A stretch of DNA of 30,123 nucleotides, taken from assembly GCA_007128275.1 (NCBI GenBank), contig SKXR01000140.1, positions 1 to 30,123 of the forward strand. Reading direction: 5' to 3'. Under the pieces are notes generated by a model. That model had not been told where the DNA came from. It saw only the letters and a program-made list of their open reading frames with translations, and made no database searches. The stretch is from Kiritimatiellia bacterium (GTDB lineage: Bacteria > Verrucomicrobiota > Kiritimatiellia > SLAD01). Positions 7,817-16,222 of this stretch are shown in pieces. Position 1 is the first letter of the stretch, and the number at the start of each line of letters is the position of its first letter. A program made the position numbers and the translations under genes.

Positions 7817-9064
7817 CTACGCGTGGTCCGACCGTGTCGTCTTCCGGGGCAACATCTCCGCCGCTGCATCCAGAATCCGTTCGGCACAGGCCCGCTTGTT
7901 CAGCGGACCCCACACCTGTTCCGGTTGATCCTCCGGGATGAACGTGAAGGTGCCCGTCTCTGCATTCATGGCGTCGGGATGATTCAACACAATCGCATCA
8001 AAATTCTTCGCCTTCAATTTTCCGCGCGCTTCCTTCAGGCCGTCTCCCGTCTGCAGGGCAAACCCGAGTGTCCGCTGCTTTTTCTTCTTGGCGCCCGACA
8101 AGGTCGCCGCAATGTCGGGGGTTGGCGTCAGTTTCAACGACCAGTCGCCCGTCTTTTTCCCCTTCTTCTCCGCGGACCGGGCGGCAGGCTGATAGTCGGC
8201 TACCGCCGCGGCGAAAAGGGTCAGGTCGGCCGCCTTGAAAGGTTTCTTCGCGGCATCGAGCATTTCTTCCGCGCGCGTGACGGGAACGATGCGGATGCCG
8301 GCGCGACGCGGCAGATAGTCTTTATGGATCGGGCCCGTCACAACCGTGACGTCGGCCCCGCGATCCGCCGCCTCTTCCGCCAGTGCTTTGCCCATCCGCC
8401 CGCTGCTGGCGTTGCCGAGATAACGAACCGGATCAAGGTGTTCATGCGTCGGCCCGGAAAGGATAAGCACCCTTTTCCCCGAAAGGCTTTGCGCGCGAGC
8501 GAGGGTCTGCGTAATCTGTTCCAGCACCACGGCCGGTTCGGCCATGCGCCCCGCGCCTTCCATGCCGCACGCGAGCGCGCCGGAATCCGGTCCGATCCGT
8601 ATCCAGCCGCGCTCTTCCATGGTCCGCACACCGTCCTGAACGGAAGGTTGTTCCCACATCTCCACGTTCATGGCCGGACAGAAATAGCGGCGACACGCCG
8701 CCGGAAGGGACAGCGTACACATGGAAACGATCTCGTGGCCGAGTCCTTGTGCAATCTTTCCGATCATGTCGGCCGTGGCCGGCATCAACACGAACACGTC
8801 TGCACGTGTGGCGGGATAAAGATGGGGGTACAGATCGTCTCCTGTGTTCTTTTCGGAATCGGGAAAAGAGTGCGTCAACACCCGGTTGCCTGATACGGCC
8901 GCGAAGGTAAGCGGCGTGACGAACTGGCACGCCGCCTCACTCATGGCAACATGCACGTCATGTCCCTGTTGGCGCAGGCGACTGACCACTTCCACGGTCT
9001 TGTACGCGGCGATCCCGCCGCAGATGCCGACCAGGATGGTCCGGGCCTTCGGAGCTTTCTTCAT
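7817..9064 (-). CDS. coaBC: Bifunctional phosphopantothenoylcysteine synthetase/decarboxylase
   Basis: A 415-residue CoaBC, which ligates cysteine to 4'-phosphopantothenate (CoaB) and decarboxylates the product (CoaC) in coenzyme A synthesis. The N-terminal flavoprotein half shows GICGGIAAYK, LMPATADMIGKIAQG, CPAMNVEMW and ALACGMEGAGRMAEP with the catalytic-loop cysteine. The CoaB half shows GPTHEHLDPVRYLGNASSG, the nucleotide-binding motif, then AAAVADYQPA and LTPTPDI. The start is placed at the ATG followed by KKAPKARTILVG. The same frame is open 50 codons further upstream to 9214, but that part translates the dispersed repeat at 9163-9208 and is not family sequence. The Shine-Dalgarno is weak. 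Confidence 0.95.
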   Translation of the reverse strand: MKKAPKARTILVGICGGIAAYKTVEVVSRLRQQGHDVHVAMSEAACQFVTPLTFAAVSGNRVLTHSFPDSEKNTGDDLYPHLYPATRADVFVLMPATADMIGKIAQGLGHEIVSMCTLSLPAACRRYFCPAMNVEMWEQPSVQDGVRTMEERGWIRIGPDSGALACGMEGAGRMAEPAVVLEQITQTLARAQSLSGKRVLILSGPTHEHLDPVRYLGNASSGRMGKALAEEAADRGADVTVVTGPIHKDYLPRRAGIRIVPVTRAEEMLDAAKKPFKAADLTLFAAAVADYQPAARSAEKKGKKTGDWSLKLTPTPDIAATLSGAKKKKQRTLGFALQTGDGLKEARGKLKAKNFDAIVLNHPDAMNAETGTFTFIPEDQPEQVWGPLNKRACAERILDAAAEMLPRKTTRSDHA

Positions 9065-9162
9065 AGGGCATACTCTCGCAGAGTGCGCGAGCGAAATCAA
9101 TGGGATAAGAGGACAGAGAAAGGGGCATGGCCATGCCGAGGGGAGTCTGCTCCGTCGTTTTG

Positions 9163-9208
9163 TTTTGGACTGCGGCGGCAAAGCGAAGCGTCGACGCCGC
9201 TTTGGCTT
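9163..9208. repeat. Dispersed repeat core, copy 2
   Basis: These 46 nt are identical to 4512-4557. They contain the perfect palindrome GCGTCGACGC inside a larger near-palindrome. The copy lies between coaBC and the next gene, with none of the left half seen in copy 1. A further inverted pair (GCATGGCCATGC, 9125-9136) lies just upstream. Confidence 0.9.
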
Positions 9209-9315
9209 GGGCATGACCTGGTTGGTTGGATCCTGTCCAAAGCGGTGTGTCGTTTCCTTAGAGTTCCAGGAGCCTCTCTACCCCTATTCGTACCCCCCGA
9301 TCTCCGGTCGACCGG

Positions 9316-10338
9316 TCACTCGGGCAAGACGTAGCGGCGGCTTTCCTCCTCGTATTCCAATTGCTCTCGATGCTTCTCGTACCACTGGATCAAATCGGGC
9401 GTCGTGCCGATGAATCCCGTGAGGCGTATGATCGTCGGCCGCCACTCGCGCATGCCCCTTTCGTCCGCCGAGCCCGTTTCCGCCATCTCACCGATCATAT
9501 AATCGAGCGCTTCCCGGATGCCGTGCTCCGCGGCGATCGGCGCCATCTGTCGACGATCCCAGTTCTGTCGGCTTTGGCGCCAGGCTTCTTCTACGGCTTC
9601 GTCCAGCCCTTCCGTGATGTGGGAGGAGACGACGTTGTAGGTTTGGCTCTTGTTGCGACCGTGCATGAGAAAGGCCAGCAACAAGGGATGGGTTTCCGGG
9701 TCGTCCAGATGGATGACCGCGCGAATCCAATCGCGCGGCAGGTAGTCGGGCATGGCGGCCAGCCCCTCCATCAGAATGTCTTTGGCCTCTTCCTCCCATC
9801 CGAACCGAAGAATAACGGGGGCGAGGTCGTGGTTGTGCGGGAGGTATTCGAGGATCAGGTCTTTATGCCGGTCCTCGGCCAGTTGGATGATGGCCTCGCG
9901 CGCATGGTAATAGCCGCCCAATCCGCGGGACCGGCGGTCCATGGATTGCAACAAAAAGTCCAGTCGGTCCGGCCCGACGCGCATCAACATGTCGACCTGC
10001 GGATCGCGCGGGGAAAAGGAACGCTGATTTTCCGAGATCCGGTTGATTTCACGGATGTACTTGCGTAATGCGTCCGGCGTGGGGTCTTCCGGGAAACGCA
10101 CCGTAGCCAATGCTTCGTGATCGGATCCGCGCAGGTCGCCGGGTCCGGGAGCGGGTCGCACCGGAGGACGGCCTTCGCGGAGTTCCTTGACCTCGCGCGT
10201 GAGCGCGTCGACAGCCTCGCGCAGGTGTTGCAGTTCCTCCAGGATGAGGTTGGTGCGAGGATCGTACTGTGCACGCGCATCCGGCGCACCACACAGCATG
10301 GCGAAGATCCCAATACAGGAAAGGAACCACTTGTGCAT
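9316..10338 (-). CDS. Periplasmic helical protein of unknown function
   Basis: A 340-residue exported protein. The start is ATG 10338, preceded by AAAGGCGGGTGAC. The frame continues upstream to 10644 only as a shadow of pntB. Residues 1-23 form a signal peptide (FLSCIGIFAMLCGAPDARA, then QYDPRTN). Residues about 30-57 are a short coiled coil (LEELQHLREAVDALTREVKEL). After a proline-rich linker the rest is helical, with segments such as AREAIIQLAEDRHKDLILEYL, DWIRAVIHLDDPETHPLLLAF and IAAEHGIREALDYMIGEMAE, which suggest HEAT-like or other alpha-solenoid repeats. It lies 73 nt after pntB in the same orientation and may be cotranscribed. I do not recognise a named family. Confidence 0.75.
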   Translation of the reverse strand: MHKWFLSCIGIFAMLCGAPDARAQYDPRTNLILEELQHLREAVDALTREVKELREGRPPVRPAPGPGDLRGSDHEALATVRFPEDPTPDALRKYIREINRISENQRSFSPRDPQVDMLMRVGPDRLDFLLQSMDRRSRGLGGYYHAREAIIQLAEDRHKDLILEYLPHNHDLAPVILRFGWEEEAKDILMEGLAAMPDYLPRDWIRAVIHLDDPETHPLLLAFLMHGRNKSQTYNVVSSHITEGLDEAVEEAWRQSRQNWDRRQMAPIAAEHGIREALDYMIGEMAETGSADERGMREWRPTIIRLTGFIGTTPDLIQWYEKHREQLEYEEESRRYVLPE

Positions 10339-10357
10339 GTCACCCGCCTTTCTTGTA

Positions 10358-10379
10358 GCCGCCGCACGGACGCGGCGGC
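10358..10379 (-). other. GC-rich hairpin between pntB and the downstream gene
   Basis: An 8-bp perfect stem (GCCGCCGC with GCGGCGGC) with a 6-nt loop lies in the 73-nt gap after pntB. Without a T-tract on either strand, it may limit readthrough or stabilise the 3' end of the pnt message rather than terminate fully. Confidence 0.45.
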
Positions 10380-10411
10380 GCATGGCCGTCCATCCCGAAC
10401 TCCGGCTCGAG

Positions 10412-11782
10412 TCAGCTTTCCTTGAACTGCGAAACCAAGCCCTGGAAACTCTTCTTCGCGTCGCCGAACAGCATCCGCGTGTTTTCCTTGAAGAACAGCG
10501 GATTGTCCACCCCGGCGAATCCCGGGTTGAGACTGCGCTTACAGACGATGCACGTGCGTGCATGGTCCACGTTGATGATGGGCATGCCCCACAACGGACT
10601 GTTCTCGTCTTCGCGCGCCGCCGGATTGACGACGTCATTTGCACCGATAACGATGGCGACGTCCACGGTGGACATGACCGGATTGACGTCTTCCGGTACC
10701 ACGAGCTGTTCGTAGGGGACGTTGGCTTCCGCCAACAGCACGTTCATATGGCCGGGCATCCGGCCCGCCACGGGATGAATCGCGTATTTCACTTCCGCGC
10801 CGTTGTTTTCGAGCAGGTCGCCCAATTCCTTCACGACATGCTGGGCCTGGGCAACGGCCATGCCGTAGCCCGGCACGAAGATCACGGAACGCGCGGCTTC
10901 GAGGATGTAATAGGCGTCATCCGCGGTGATGGGCTTGGCTTCGCCTTGATAGCCGCCGCCCGCGGCACTGCTGGACGTGGCGGAACCGAATCCGCTGAAC
11001 AAGACGTTCGCCAGCGATCGGTTCATGGCCTTGCACATGATCGTCGTCAGGATCAGTCCGCTCGCGCCGACCAGCGCGCCGGCCACGATCAGGACGTTGT
11101 TGAGAATCACGAAACCCGCCGCGCACGCGGCCAGTCCGGAATAGCTGTTCAACAAGGCAATGACCACGGGCATGTCCGCGCCGCCAATCGGGATCACGGC
11201 CAACACGCCCAGCGCCAAGGCCAGGATGATCAGCAGGACCAACGCGGGGTACGCGTTGGCGGACGTCGCAAACACGATGACCAGCAGCACGGCCATAATG
11301 ACCAGTGCGCCGTTCACCACTTGTTGTCCGCTGAAGAGCAGGGGTTTGCCGTCGATCTTCTCGGCCAGTTTCGCGTAGGCGATGAGACTGCCCGAGAACG
11401 TGATGCCGCCGATGAGTACCGCCAGGGACACGGCGACCATCGTGAAGGCGGGACTCTGCGGATGCGCATGGAATTCCGACCAACCGACCAGCAAGCTGGC
11501 GATGCCGCCGAAGCCGTTGAACAGCGCTACCATTTCCGGCATGGCGGTCATCTTGACCATCTTCGCCGCCGTCGCGCCGATGGTACCGCCGACGATGAGG
11601 CCGATGATGATCCAGTGATAACTCATGCCCTCGTTCAACAACGTGGCGACGATGGCGATGAGCATGCCGAGCGCGGACACCATGTTCCCGCGTCGGGCGG
11701 TGTCCGCGGAACTCAACATCTTCAAACCGAAGATGAATAGAATGGAGGCGACAATGTAACTGATATTGATAAGGGCGTTCAT
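10412..11782 (-). CDS. pntB: NAD(P) transhydrogenase subunit beta
   Basis: A 456-residue PntB, which forms the membrane proton channel and the NADP(H)-binding domain of the proton-translocating transhydrogenase. The N-terminal 270 residues have many hydrophobic segments starting NISYIVASILFIFGLKML. The C-terminal domain III carries VIFVPGYGMAVAQAQ, IHPVAGRMPGHMNVLLAEA, IGANDVVNPAA and KRSLNPGFAGVDNPLF, the usual NADP-site motifs. The start ATG lies one base after the pntAB stop (TAAGATG), so translation is coupled. The open frame upstream of 11782 belongs to pntAB sequence. The usual family length is about 460 aa. The enzyme makes NADPH from NADH using the proton gradient. Confidence 0.97.
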   Translation of the reverse strand: MNALINISYIVASILFIFGLKMLSSADTARRGNMVSALGMLIAIVATLLNEGMSYHWIIIGLIVGGTIGATAAKMVKMTAMPEMVALFNGFGGIASLLVGWSEFHAHPQSPAFTMVAVSLAVLIGGITFSGSLIAYAKLAEKIDGKPLLFSGQQVVNGALVIMAVLLVIVFATSANAYPALVLLIILALALGVLAVIPIGGADMPVVIALLNSYSGLAACAAGFVILNNVLIVAGALVGASGLILTTIMCKAMNRSLANVLFSGFGSATSSSAAGGGYQGEAKPITADDAYYILEAARSVIFVPGYGMAVAQAQHVVKELGDLLENNGAEVKYAIHPVAGRMPGHMNVLLAEANVPYEQLVVPEDVNPVMSTVDVAIVIGANDVVNPAAREDENSPLWGMPIINVDHARTCIVCKRSLNPGFAGVDNPLFFKENTRMLFGDAKKSFQGLVSQFKES

Positions 11783-11783
11783 C

Positions 11784-12527
11784 TTACTTCTGGCCTCCGT
11801 CTTTCTTCTTGAACATCGCGAGCATTCGGTTGGTGACCATGTATCCGCCGACCACATTGATGGTGGCGAAGGCTACGGCCAGAGTCCCGAGGAAAGTGCC
11901 GAACGCGCCGCCGACCCCGAGTCCGGCCGCGGCCAGCGCGCCGACGATCGTGATGCCGGATATGGCGTTCGAGCCGGACATCAGCGGGGTGTGCAATTGC
12001 GAGGGTACCTTGGAAATCAGTTCGAAGCCCAAAAAGATTGCCAACACGAAGATGAAGAGCAGCAAGCCCATCGGCGCCCCCCGTTCCGCGTCATCGAGCA
12101 CGAGGGACTCCCCTGCCGTCGGGGGAACCAACGGGGGAGGCAGCAGGGCGGGCTCTTCCGCTTTCTCTTCCAGCATGGGCACGGCGACTTCGTCCAGTAC
12201 CGCCTCCTCTTCCTCAACCTCCGGTTCCGCTTCGATGGGCACGTCCTCGATCAGCGCGTCCTCTTCCATTTCCTCTTCCGGTGCGGGGACGGGTACTTCA
12301 TCCACGGGCACCGGGGCGGGTTCGGTCTCGGGCGCCTTTTCCCGCTCTTGGGGCGGCGCCACGAATACCTGGAGCGGTTCGCCGTCCTTGGGGGGCATGA
12401 CGTGTAGATAGATGTGATGTTCCACCGGGGCGGGCTTTTCCGCCTCCTCGGCGCGCAGGTCGGCTGGGGCGCCGATCAAGCCGATCGCCGTCAGCAGACC
12501 GAGGTATGGGGTTACGCGTGTCATCAT
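11784..12527 (-). CDS. pntAB: NAD(P) transhydrogenase alpha-2 subunit with signal peptide and acidic extension
   Basis: The last 100 of 247 residues (about 148-247) are a normal PntAB: GLLLFIFVLAIFLGFELISK, VPSQLHTPLMSGSNAISG and INVVGGYMVTNRMLAMF. This gives the membrane helices that join PntAA to PntB. Family members are usually about 100 aa. Here 147 residues precede the domain: a signal peptide (about 1-26, ending ADLRA), then a region dominated by Glu, Pro, Ala and Val (about 27-145) with runs such as PAPEEEMEED and EVEEEE. The ATG overlaps the pntAA stop (ATGA). A second in-frame ATG at 12524 lies 7 nt after GGAGG, a better spacing than the first, and may be the true start. Confidence 0.9.
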   Translation of the reverse strand: MMTRVTPYLGLLTAIGLIGAPADLRAEEAEKPAPVEHHIYLHVMPPKDGEPLQVFVAPPQEREKAPETEPAPVPVDEVPVPAPEEEMEEDALIEDVPIEAEPEVEEEEAVLDEVAVPMLEEKAEEPALLPPPLVPPTAGESLVLDDAERGAPMGLLLFIFVLAIFLGFELISKVPSQLHTPLMSGSNAISGITIVGALAAAGLGVGGAFGTFLGTLAVAFATINVVGGYMVTNRMLAMFKKKDGGQK

Positions 12528-13675
12528 GAGGCCTCCGTATCAAGGTTCAGCGCTTTGCGAATGGTGGTATTGACGATCTCGCCGTCATGCGTCATCAGGC
12601 AGCCCTGAATAATCTCGTCTTCGCGTTTCAGAGTAAACGTCTTGGCTTCCTTATCCCAGAAATGCTCGATGAGGTTGGTCAGATTGGTGGCATACATCTG
12701 GCTGGCGTGTTCCGGCACCCGGCCGGGCAGGTTCCCGAATCCGAGGATCGTCACGCCGTTCACCGTGACTTCTTCGTCGAGTTTCGAGCCCTCGACGTTC
12801 CCGCCCGTTTCCACCGCCATGTCGACGATGACGCTGCCGGGCTGCATCTTCTCGATGATTTCCTTCGTCACGATCAGCGGCGCTTTCCGTCCGAAAACCT
12901 GGGCTGTGGTGATCACCACATCGGCGTTCGCACAGGCCTTGGCCATGGCGTCGCGCTGCTTCTGCAACTGTTCCTCGGTCAATTCCTTGGCGTATCCGTC
13001 TTTGGTCTGGCCGGTTTCGCCGAGATCCACCTTCACAAACTTCGCGCCGAGCGAGGTGACCTGTTCTTCCACCACGGGCCGCGTGTCAAAGGCTTCCACC
13101 CGGGCGCCCAGCCGTTGCGCCGTGGCGATGGCTTGCAAGCCCGCCACGCCCGCGCCGATGACGAATACGCGGGATGGAGAAAGGGTACCGGAAGGCGTCA
13201 TCATCATGGGCAGGATCTTCGGCGCGCGCGCAGCGGCCATGATGACCGCGACGTACCCGCCCAGATTGGCCTGCGAACTCAGCGAATCCATTTTTTGGGC
13301 GATGGTGGTGCGCGGAATCATTTCCATGCTGATCGCGCTGACGCCCGCTTCGGCGAGCGCCTTGATCAGATTGTGCTCATTAAATGGATCCAGATGACTC
13401 ACGTGAATGGCGCCGCGTTTCATGCGCCCGACATCCTCGTGCGGCGGTTTGCGCAGGCGCAGAACCATGTCCGCCGCGGCCAGCGCGCCGTTTCGGTCCG
13501 AGGCCACGGTGGCCCCGACTTTCGTGTACGCGTCGTCGGTCAGCCCGATGGTTTCACCCAAACCGGATTCAATGACCACGTCCGCGCCGGCCTTGACCAG
13601 TCGGTCCGCGGAAATCGGAATCATCGCGATCCGTTTCTCGTTCGGGTGGGTTTCTTTAGGGATAAAGATTTGCAT
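12524..13675 (-). CDS. pntAA: NAD(P) transhydrogenase alpha-1 subunit
   Basis: A 383-residue NAD(H)-binding subunit (domain I) of the proton-translocating transhydrogenase, related to alanine dehydrogenase. It begins MQIFIPKETHPNEKRIAMIP and contains AQKMDSLSSQANLGGYVAV, the Rossmann glycines in VFVIGAGVAGLQAIATAQR with the NAD-selective acid in VEAFDTRP, and AKELTEEQLQKQRDAMA for the mobile loop region. It matches the separate alpha-1 subunit of three-gene transhydrogenases, without the fused membrane part seen in E. coli PntA. AGGAAAGG is well placed ahead of the ATG. It is first in the pntAA-pntAB-pntB operon. Confidence 0.96.
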   Translation of the reverse strand: MQIFIPKETHPNEKRIAMIPISADRLVKAGADVVIESGLGETIGLTDDAYTKVGATVASDRNGALAAADMVLRLRKPPHEDVGRMKRGAIHVSHLDPFNEHNLIKALAEAGVSAISMEMIPRTTIAQKMDSLSSQANLGGYVAVIMAAARAPKILPMMMTPSGTLSPSRVFVIGAGVAGLQAIATAQRLGARVEAFDTRPVVEEQVTSLGAKFVKVDLGETGQTKDGYAKELTEEQLQKQRDAMAKACANADVVITTAQVFGRKAPLIVTKEIIEKMQPGSVIVDMAVETGGNVEGSKLDEEVTVNGVTILGFGNLPGRVPEHASQMYATNLTNLIEHFWDKEAKTFTLKREDEIIQGCLMTHDGEIVNTTIRKALNLDTEAS

Positions 13676-13714
13676 AACACCTTTCCTGATGAATACCCGT
13701 CAATTTAATCGGAC

Positions 13715-13742
13715 AGTGTATCGGAGCGCGATCAATGGTCAA
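13715..13742 (-). promoter_or_regulatory. Candidate promoter of the pnt operon
   Basis: On the minus strand TTGACC (13742-13737) and TACACT (13720-13715) are 16 nt apart, about 40 nt upstream of pntAA. It lies in the 94-bp gap between divergent genes. Confidence 0.4.
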
Positions 13743-13769
13743 GTCTTGTCCTTTTCCAATCGATCGGTC

Positions 13770-14285
13770 ATGGTGTGCCCCGTGCACTTTTTTCAGTCAC
13801 AGTTTATCTCAACCATAGCCGTAACGGATGAGAACGACGAGCGGATTGTGTTTCGGGGACACTACAAACATGGCGACGGAGGATGCGTGCCGGTCGCCTT
13901 GGTGGCGATGGCCGTTGTGGCCACCGCGTTCAGCGCCTTCCTCGACTTGATGCTTTGGGTCGGCGCGCCGGTCGGGCTGGCTTCCTTAATCGCCGCGGTG
14001 TGGTTATTGTATTACGAAAAGATCATCGTCTTTGATCTGCCCCGCCGGAATGTCGTGGTGAAGACGGAGACAATCACCGGTGTCAGGGAGGAGACCTATC
14101 GTGCGAGGGAACTGCACTTGCGTGTGGAGGAAATTGCCATCCGGCTGGCGCAACGTTGCGGGGCGGTCGATCTGGTTCTCCCGTCCTGCAGGATCCGTTT
14201 GATCGTGGACGGCAAATACGAGAACGCGCTTAAACGGGCTCAAACGTTACATACCAAGAGCGGCGTGCCGTTGAATGCCGCATAG
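13770..14285 (+). CDS. Small two-helix membrane protein of unknown function
   Basis: A 171-residue protein. The ATG at 13770 is chosen because the upstream part of the frame (from 13407) is antisense to pntAA. ATG 13689 is possible but also lacks a ribosome site. Residues about 40-61 (VPVALVAMAVVATAFSAFL) and 64-82 (VGAPVGLASLIAAVWLLYY) are two membrane segments joined by a short turn, so both ends probably face the same side. The soluble tail has EKIIVFDLPRRNVVVKTE followed by EETYRARELHLRVEEIAI, a beta then helical pattern like membrane-attached PH-like domains with two N-terminal helices. I recognise no named family. It is divergent from pntAA and convergent with the Asp-box lipoprotein. 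Confidence 0.65.
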   Translation: MVCPVHFFQSQFISTIAVTDENDERIVFRGHYKHGDGGCVPVALVAMAVVATAFSAFLDLMLWVGAPVGLASLIAAVWLLYYEKIIVFDLPRRNVVVKTETITGVREETYRARELHLRVEEIAIRLAQRCGAVDLVLPSCRIRLIVDGKYENALKRAQTLHTKSGVPLNAA

Positions 14286-14311
14286 GCGCAACAAGCGCGC
14301 TTCACTCTCTT

Positions 14312-15640
14312 CTAATCGGCAATTCGCGTGTGGGTGCCCCGGATCAACCAGATGTGACTGCTTTCGCCCGGGTTGAACGTGCTGTTGACAACGGCGATGT
14401 CGCCATCGTCGTTGACCGCCAGTTTTCGCATCAGCAAGCCCTGCTGACTGCCGTTGAAGCCGAGCGCGGGGTTTCCCGTGCCGGGGATGACCGCGGGCGA
14501 TGAAAAACTCGTTCCGTTATTGCGCGACACGGCGTAACCGAGCCCGCGCGAACGAAACGTTTCCGGTGGGAACTCTTCCCAGATGACATGGACGCGACCG
14601 TTGTTATCGACACTCAGCGACGGAAAACTTGCGCCGTGTCGCCCCGACAGCGTTCGGGGTTCTTCAAAATCGGTTCCGTTGTCCGCGCGCGCATATTTAA
14701 CGGCATAGTGACGGAAGGGTCCCGTTGCACTTTCCCCATACGCAAGATGCAAAGTGCTGTTTCCGTCGACCGCCAGTTTCGGCGCGTCGGCATGACCCGG
14801 ACCTGCGTGCACGAGGCGTGATTCATCAAACGTGAGGCCTTGATCCCTCGAACGGGACAGTCGTATGTCGGCGCGCCGATCCTCGCCGACCGTCCAGGCC
14901 AGATGGATGGTGTGGTCTCCGGTCACCGCCAGGGCCGGGCCGCGCGCCGGCAGGGCGTCATCGCCCGCCACATGCAGCGGTTGACTGAACGTGACGCCCC
15001 CGTCGTCCGATCGACTGAACCAGAGCGCGCCCTCGTATTCCGTCCACGCGGCGTACAGCATGCCGTCGTGCCCGAGCGCGAGATCAAGACTGCCGTTGTG
15101 CCAGTGATCGCGGGTGAGACGTCCTTTGCCGGCGCCGGCGATGGTGTTGGATAGATTAATCGGTTCACTGAACGAAGCGCCGCCGTCCGTCGAGCGTGCA
15201 AAGAATATCTCGCCGCCGTGCGATCCTCCGGAGAAGACGATTTCCTGCCACAAAACGAAAATCTGCGCCGCGTCGGGGGAGGACGCGACGATGCGCGGCA
15301 GCCACGAAAAGACATTGGGACTGCGCGAGATATTGGTCGGCTGATCATGGCGCGCCGTCCCGTCGCGGTCGTACGCCTGGAAAAGAATATCGCGTTGCGC
15401 GAGGTCGCCCCACACCACCGCGACGGTGCCGTTGTCCGTGAGGGCGATCGTGGGGTCGTCGACGAAATGGAATTGGGACTCGTTCATGCGCCACGGCCCG
15501 CGGTAAGCCTCGCCCGAATCCACTTCGACCGGAGAGAACCACGTGACGCCCGTCTCCGGGTCTGCGCAGGCCGTGAGGAGCGCCGCGCCAAAGGCGATGA
15601 CGGCCATCGTTCCCGTTCGCTGTATGTTTACCCTCCGCAT
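14312..15640 (-). CDS. Asp-box (BNR, sialidase-like) lipoprotein
   Basis: A 442-residue exported lipoprotein. The start is ATG 15640, preceded by GAGGA. A further in-frame ATG at 15682 has no ribosome site. The lipobox LLTAC puts the lipid on Cys25. The mature part is a repeating beta-propeller pattern with Asp boxes of the S.DGG..F type: ARSTDGGASF, SRSDDGGVTF, SRSRDQGLTF, ARADNGTDF and SRNNGTSF. These alternate with strands such as LHLAYGES, VHVIWEEF and LYAAWTEY. This fits a six-bladed sialidase-like fold. The arginine triad and Tyr/Glu of true sialidases are not evident to me, so a binding or non-sialidase role is equally likely. It lies beside no related genes. Confidence 0.8.
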   Translation of the reverse strand: MRRVNIQRTGTMAVIAFGAALLTACADPETGVTWFSPVEVDSGEAYRGPWRMNESQFHFVDDPTIALTDNGTVAVVWGDLAQRDILFQAYDRDGTARHDQPTNISRSPNVFSWLPRIVASSPDAAQIFVLWQEIVFSGGSHGGEIFFARSTDGGASFSEPINLSNTIAGAGKGRLTRDHWHNGSLDLALGHDGMLYAAWTEYEGALWFSRSDDGGVTFSQPLHVAGDDALPARGPALAVTGDHTIHLAWTVGEDRRADIRLSRSRDQGLTFDESRLVHAGPGHADAPKLAVDGNSTLHLAYGESATGPFRHYAVKYARADNGTDFEEPRTLSGRHGASFPSLSVDNNGRVHVIWEEFPPETFRSRGLGYAVSRNNGTSFSSPAVIPGTGNPALGFNGSQQGLLMRKLAVNDDGDIAVVNSTFNPGESSHIWLIRGTHTRIAD

Positions 15641-15915
15641 AGTTCCTCGCGTTTCGGTTTGATGAAAGTCTTCCGTCCTCATAGCAATTTAACAAGCAAA
15701 GCGTCCTTCGCAAGGGGTGCATAATGCCAAACATAAGAACGTATGCGGCTAGACGCTTAACCCGCCTCCCTCCCCCCCGTCCTTCTGCGGAAGGGGCTTG
15801 CCCTGCGCCTTGGCGCCTACGCGTCAACCCAACAAACCTACAGGCGCATCTCTATCCACCGTTCACACGGCTGACTGTCGTCATCCAGACGCCCTGAAGG
15901 GGCGCTTGAAGCCAG

Positions 15916-16086
15916 CCGGGGGCAGCGCCCCCGGGATCGATTGGCGTAGCGTACCGATTTGCAGCCTGCAAGGCTGCTTGAACCTGTTTGAGATCAAGCA
16001 GGCCTACAGCCTGCAAGATGTTGGTGATATGCATAGACAGCCCCGGGCATTGCCCGGGGCTGTCTTCAAGCAGGCCGTTGGCCTGC
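15916..16086. repeat. Cluster of five hairpins in a long intergenic region
   Basis: The 582-bp gap 15641-16222 holds no convincing gene but five stems: 15916-15934 (CCGGGGGC with GCCCCCGG); 15961-15977 (GCAGCC with GGCTGC); 15998-16014 (GCAGGC with GCCTGC); 16036-16064 (13-bp perfect stem, loop ATT); and 16070-16086 (GCAGGCC with GGCCTGC). CTTGAA/TTCAAG-type hexamers and CAGGCC recur between stems, so the cluster looks built from a repeating unit. The 13-bp stem could also reduce readthrough from the permease gene on the minus strand. I see nothing else in 15683-15880. Confidence 0.8.
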
Positions 16087-16222
16087 CTTTGCAGAGCCCC
16101 TCCGTTTAAGTTGACGCACGTGCGCGCCTTAGCTGGGCCGTGGTGGGTTAGGGATAATCTTTCGATAAGAATCAGGCATGGCATAGATGGACGATCGTCA
16201 GGGTGTGAGGTGCCGCTTCCCG

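Noticed and set aside
7706..8893. Plus-strand frame of 395 codons opposite coaBC
   Set aside because: CoaBC motifs lie on the minus strand. The plus frame has no recognisable domain and begins in intergenic repeat sequence.
9065..9214. N-terminal extension of coaBC
   Set aside because: The 50 extra codons translate a dispersed noncoding repeat and are not found in the family; the ATG at 9064 gives the normal N-terminus.
10187..11740. Long plus-strand frame (517 codons) opposite pntB
   Set aside because: It is the antisense shadow of pntB. Its translation is rich in His, Arg, Gly and Asp without any family pattern.
12587..13708. Plus-strand frame of 373 codons opposite pntAA
   Set aside because: pntAA on the other strand has unmistakable motifs along its whole length.
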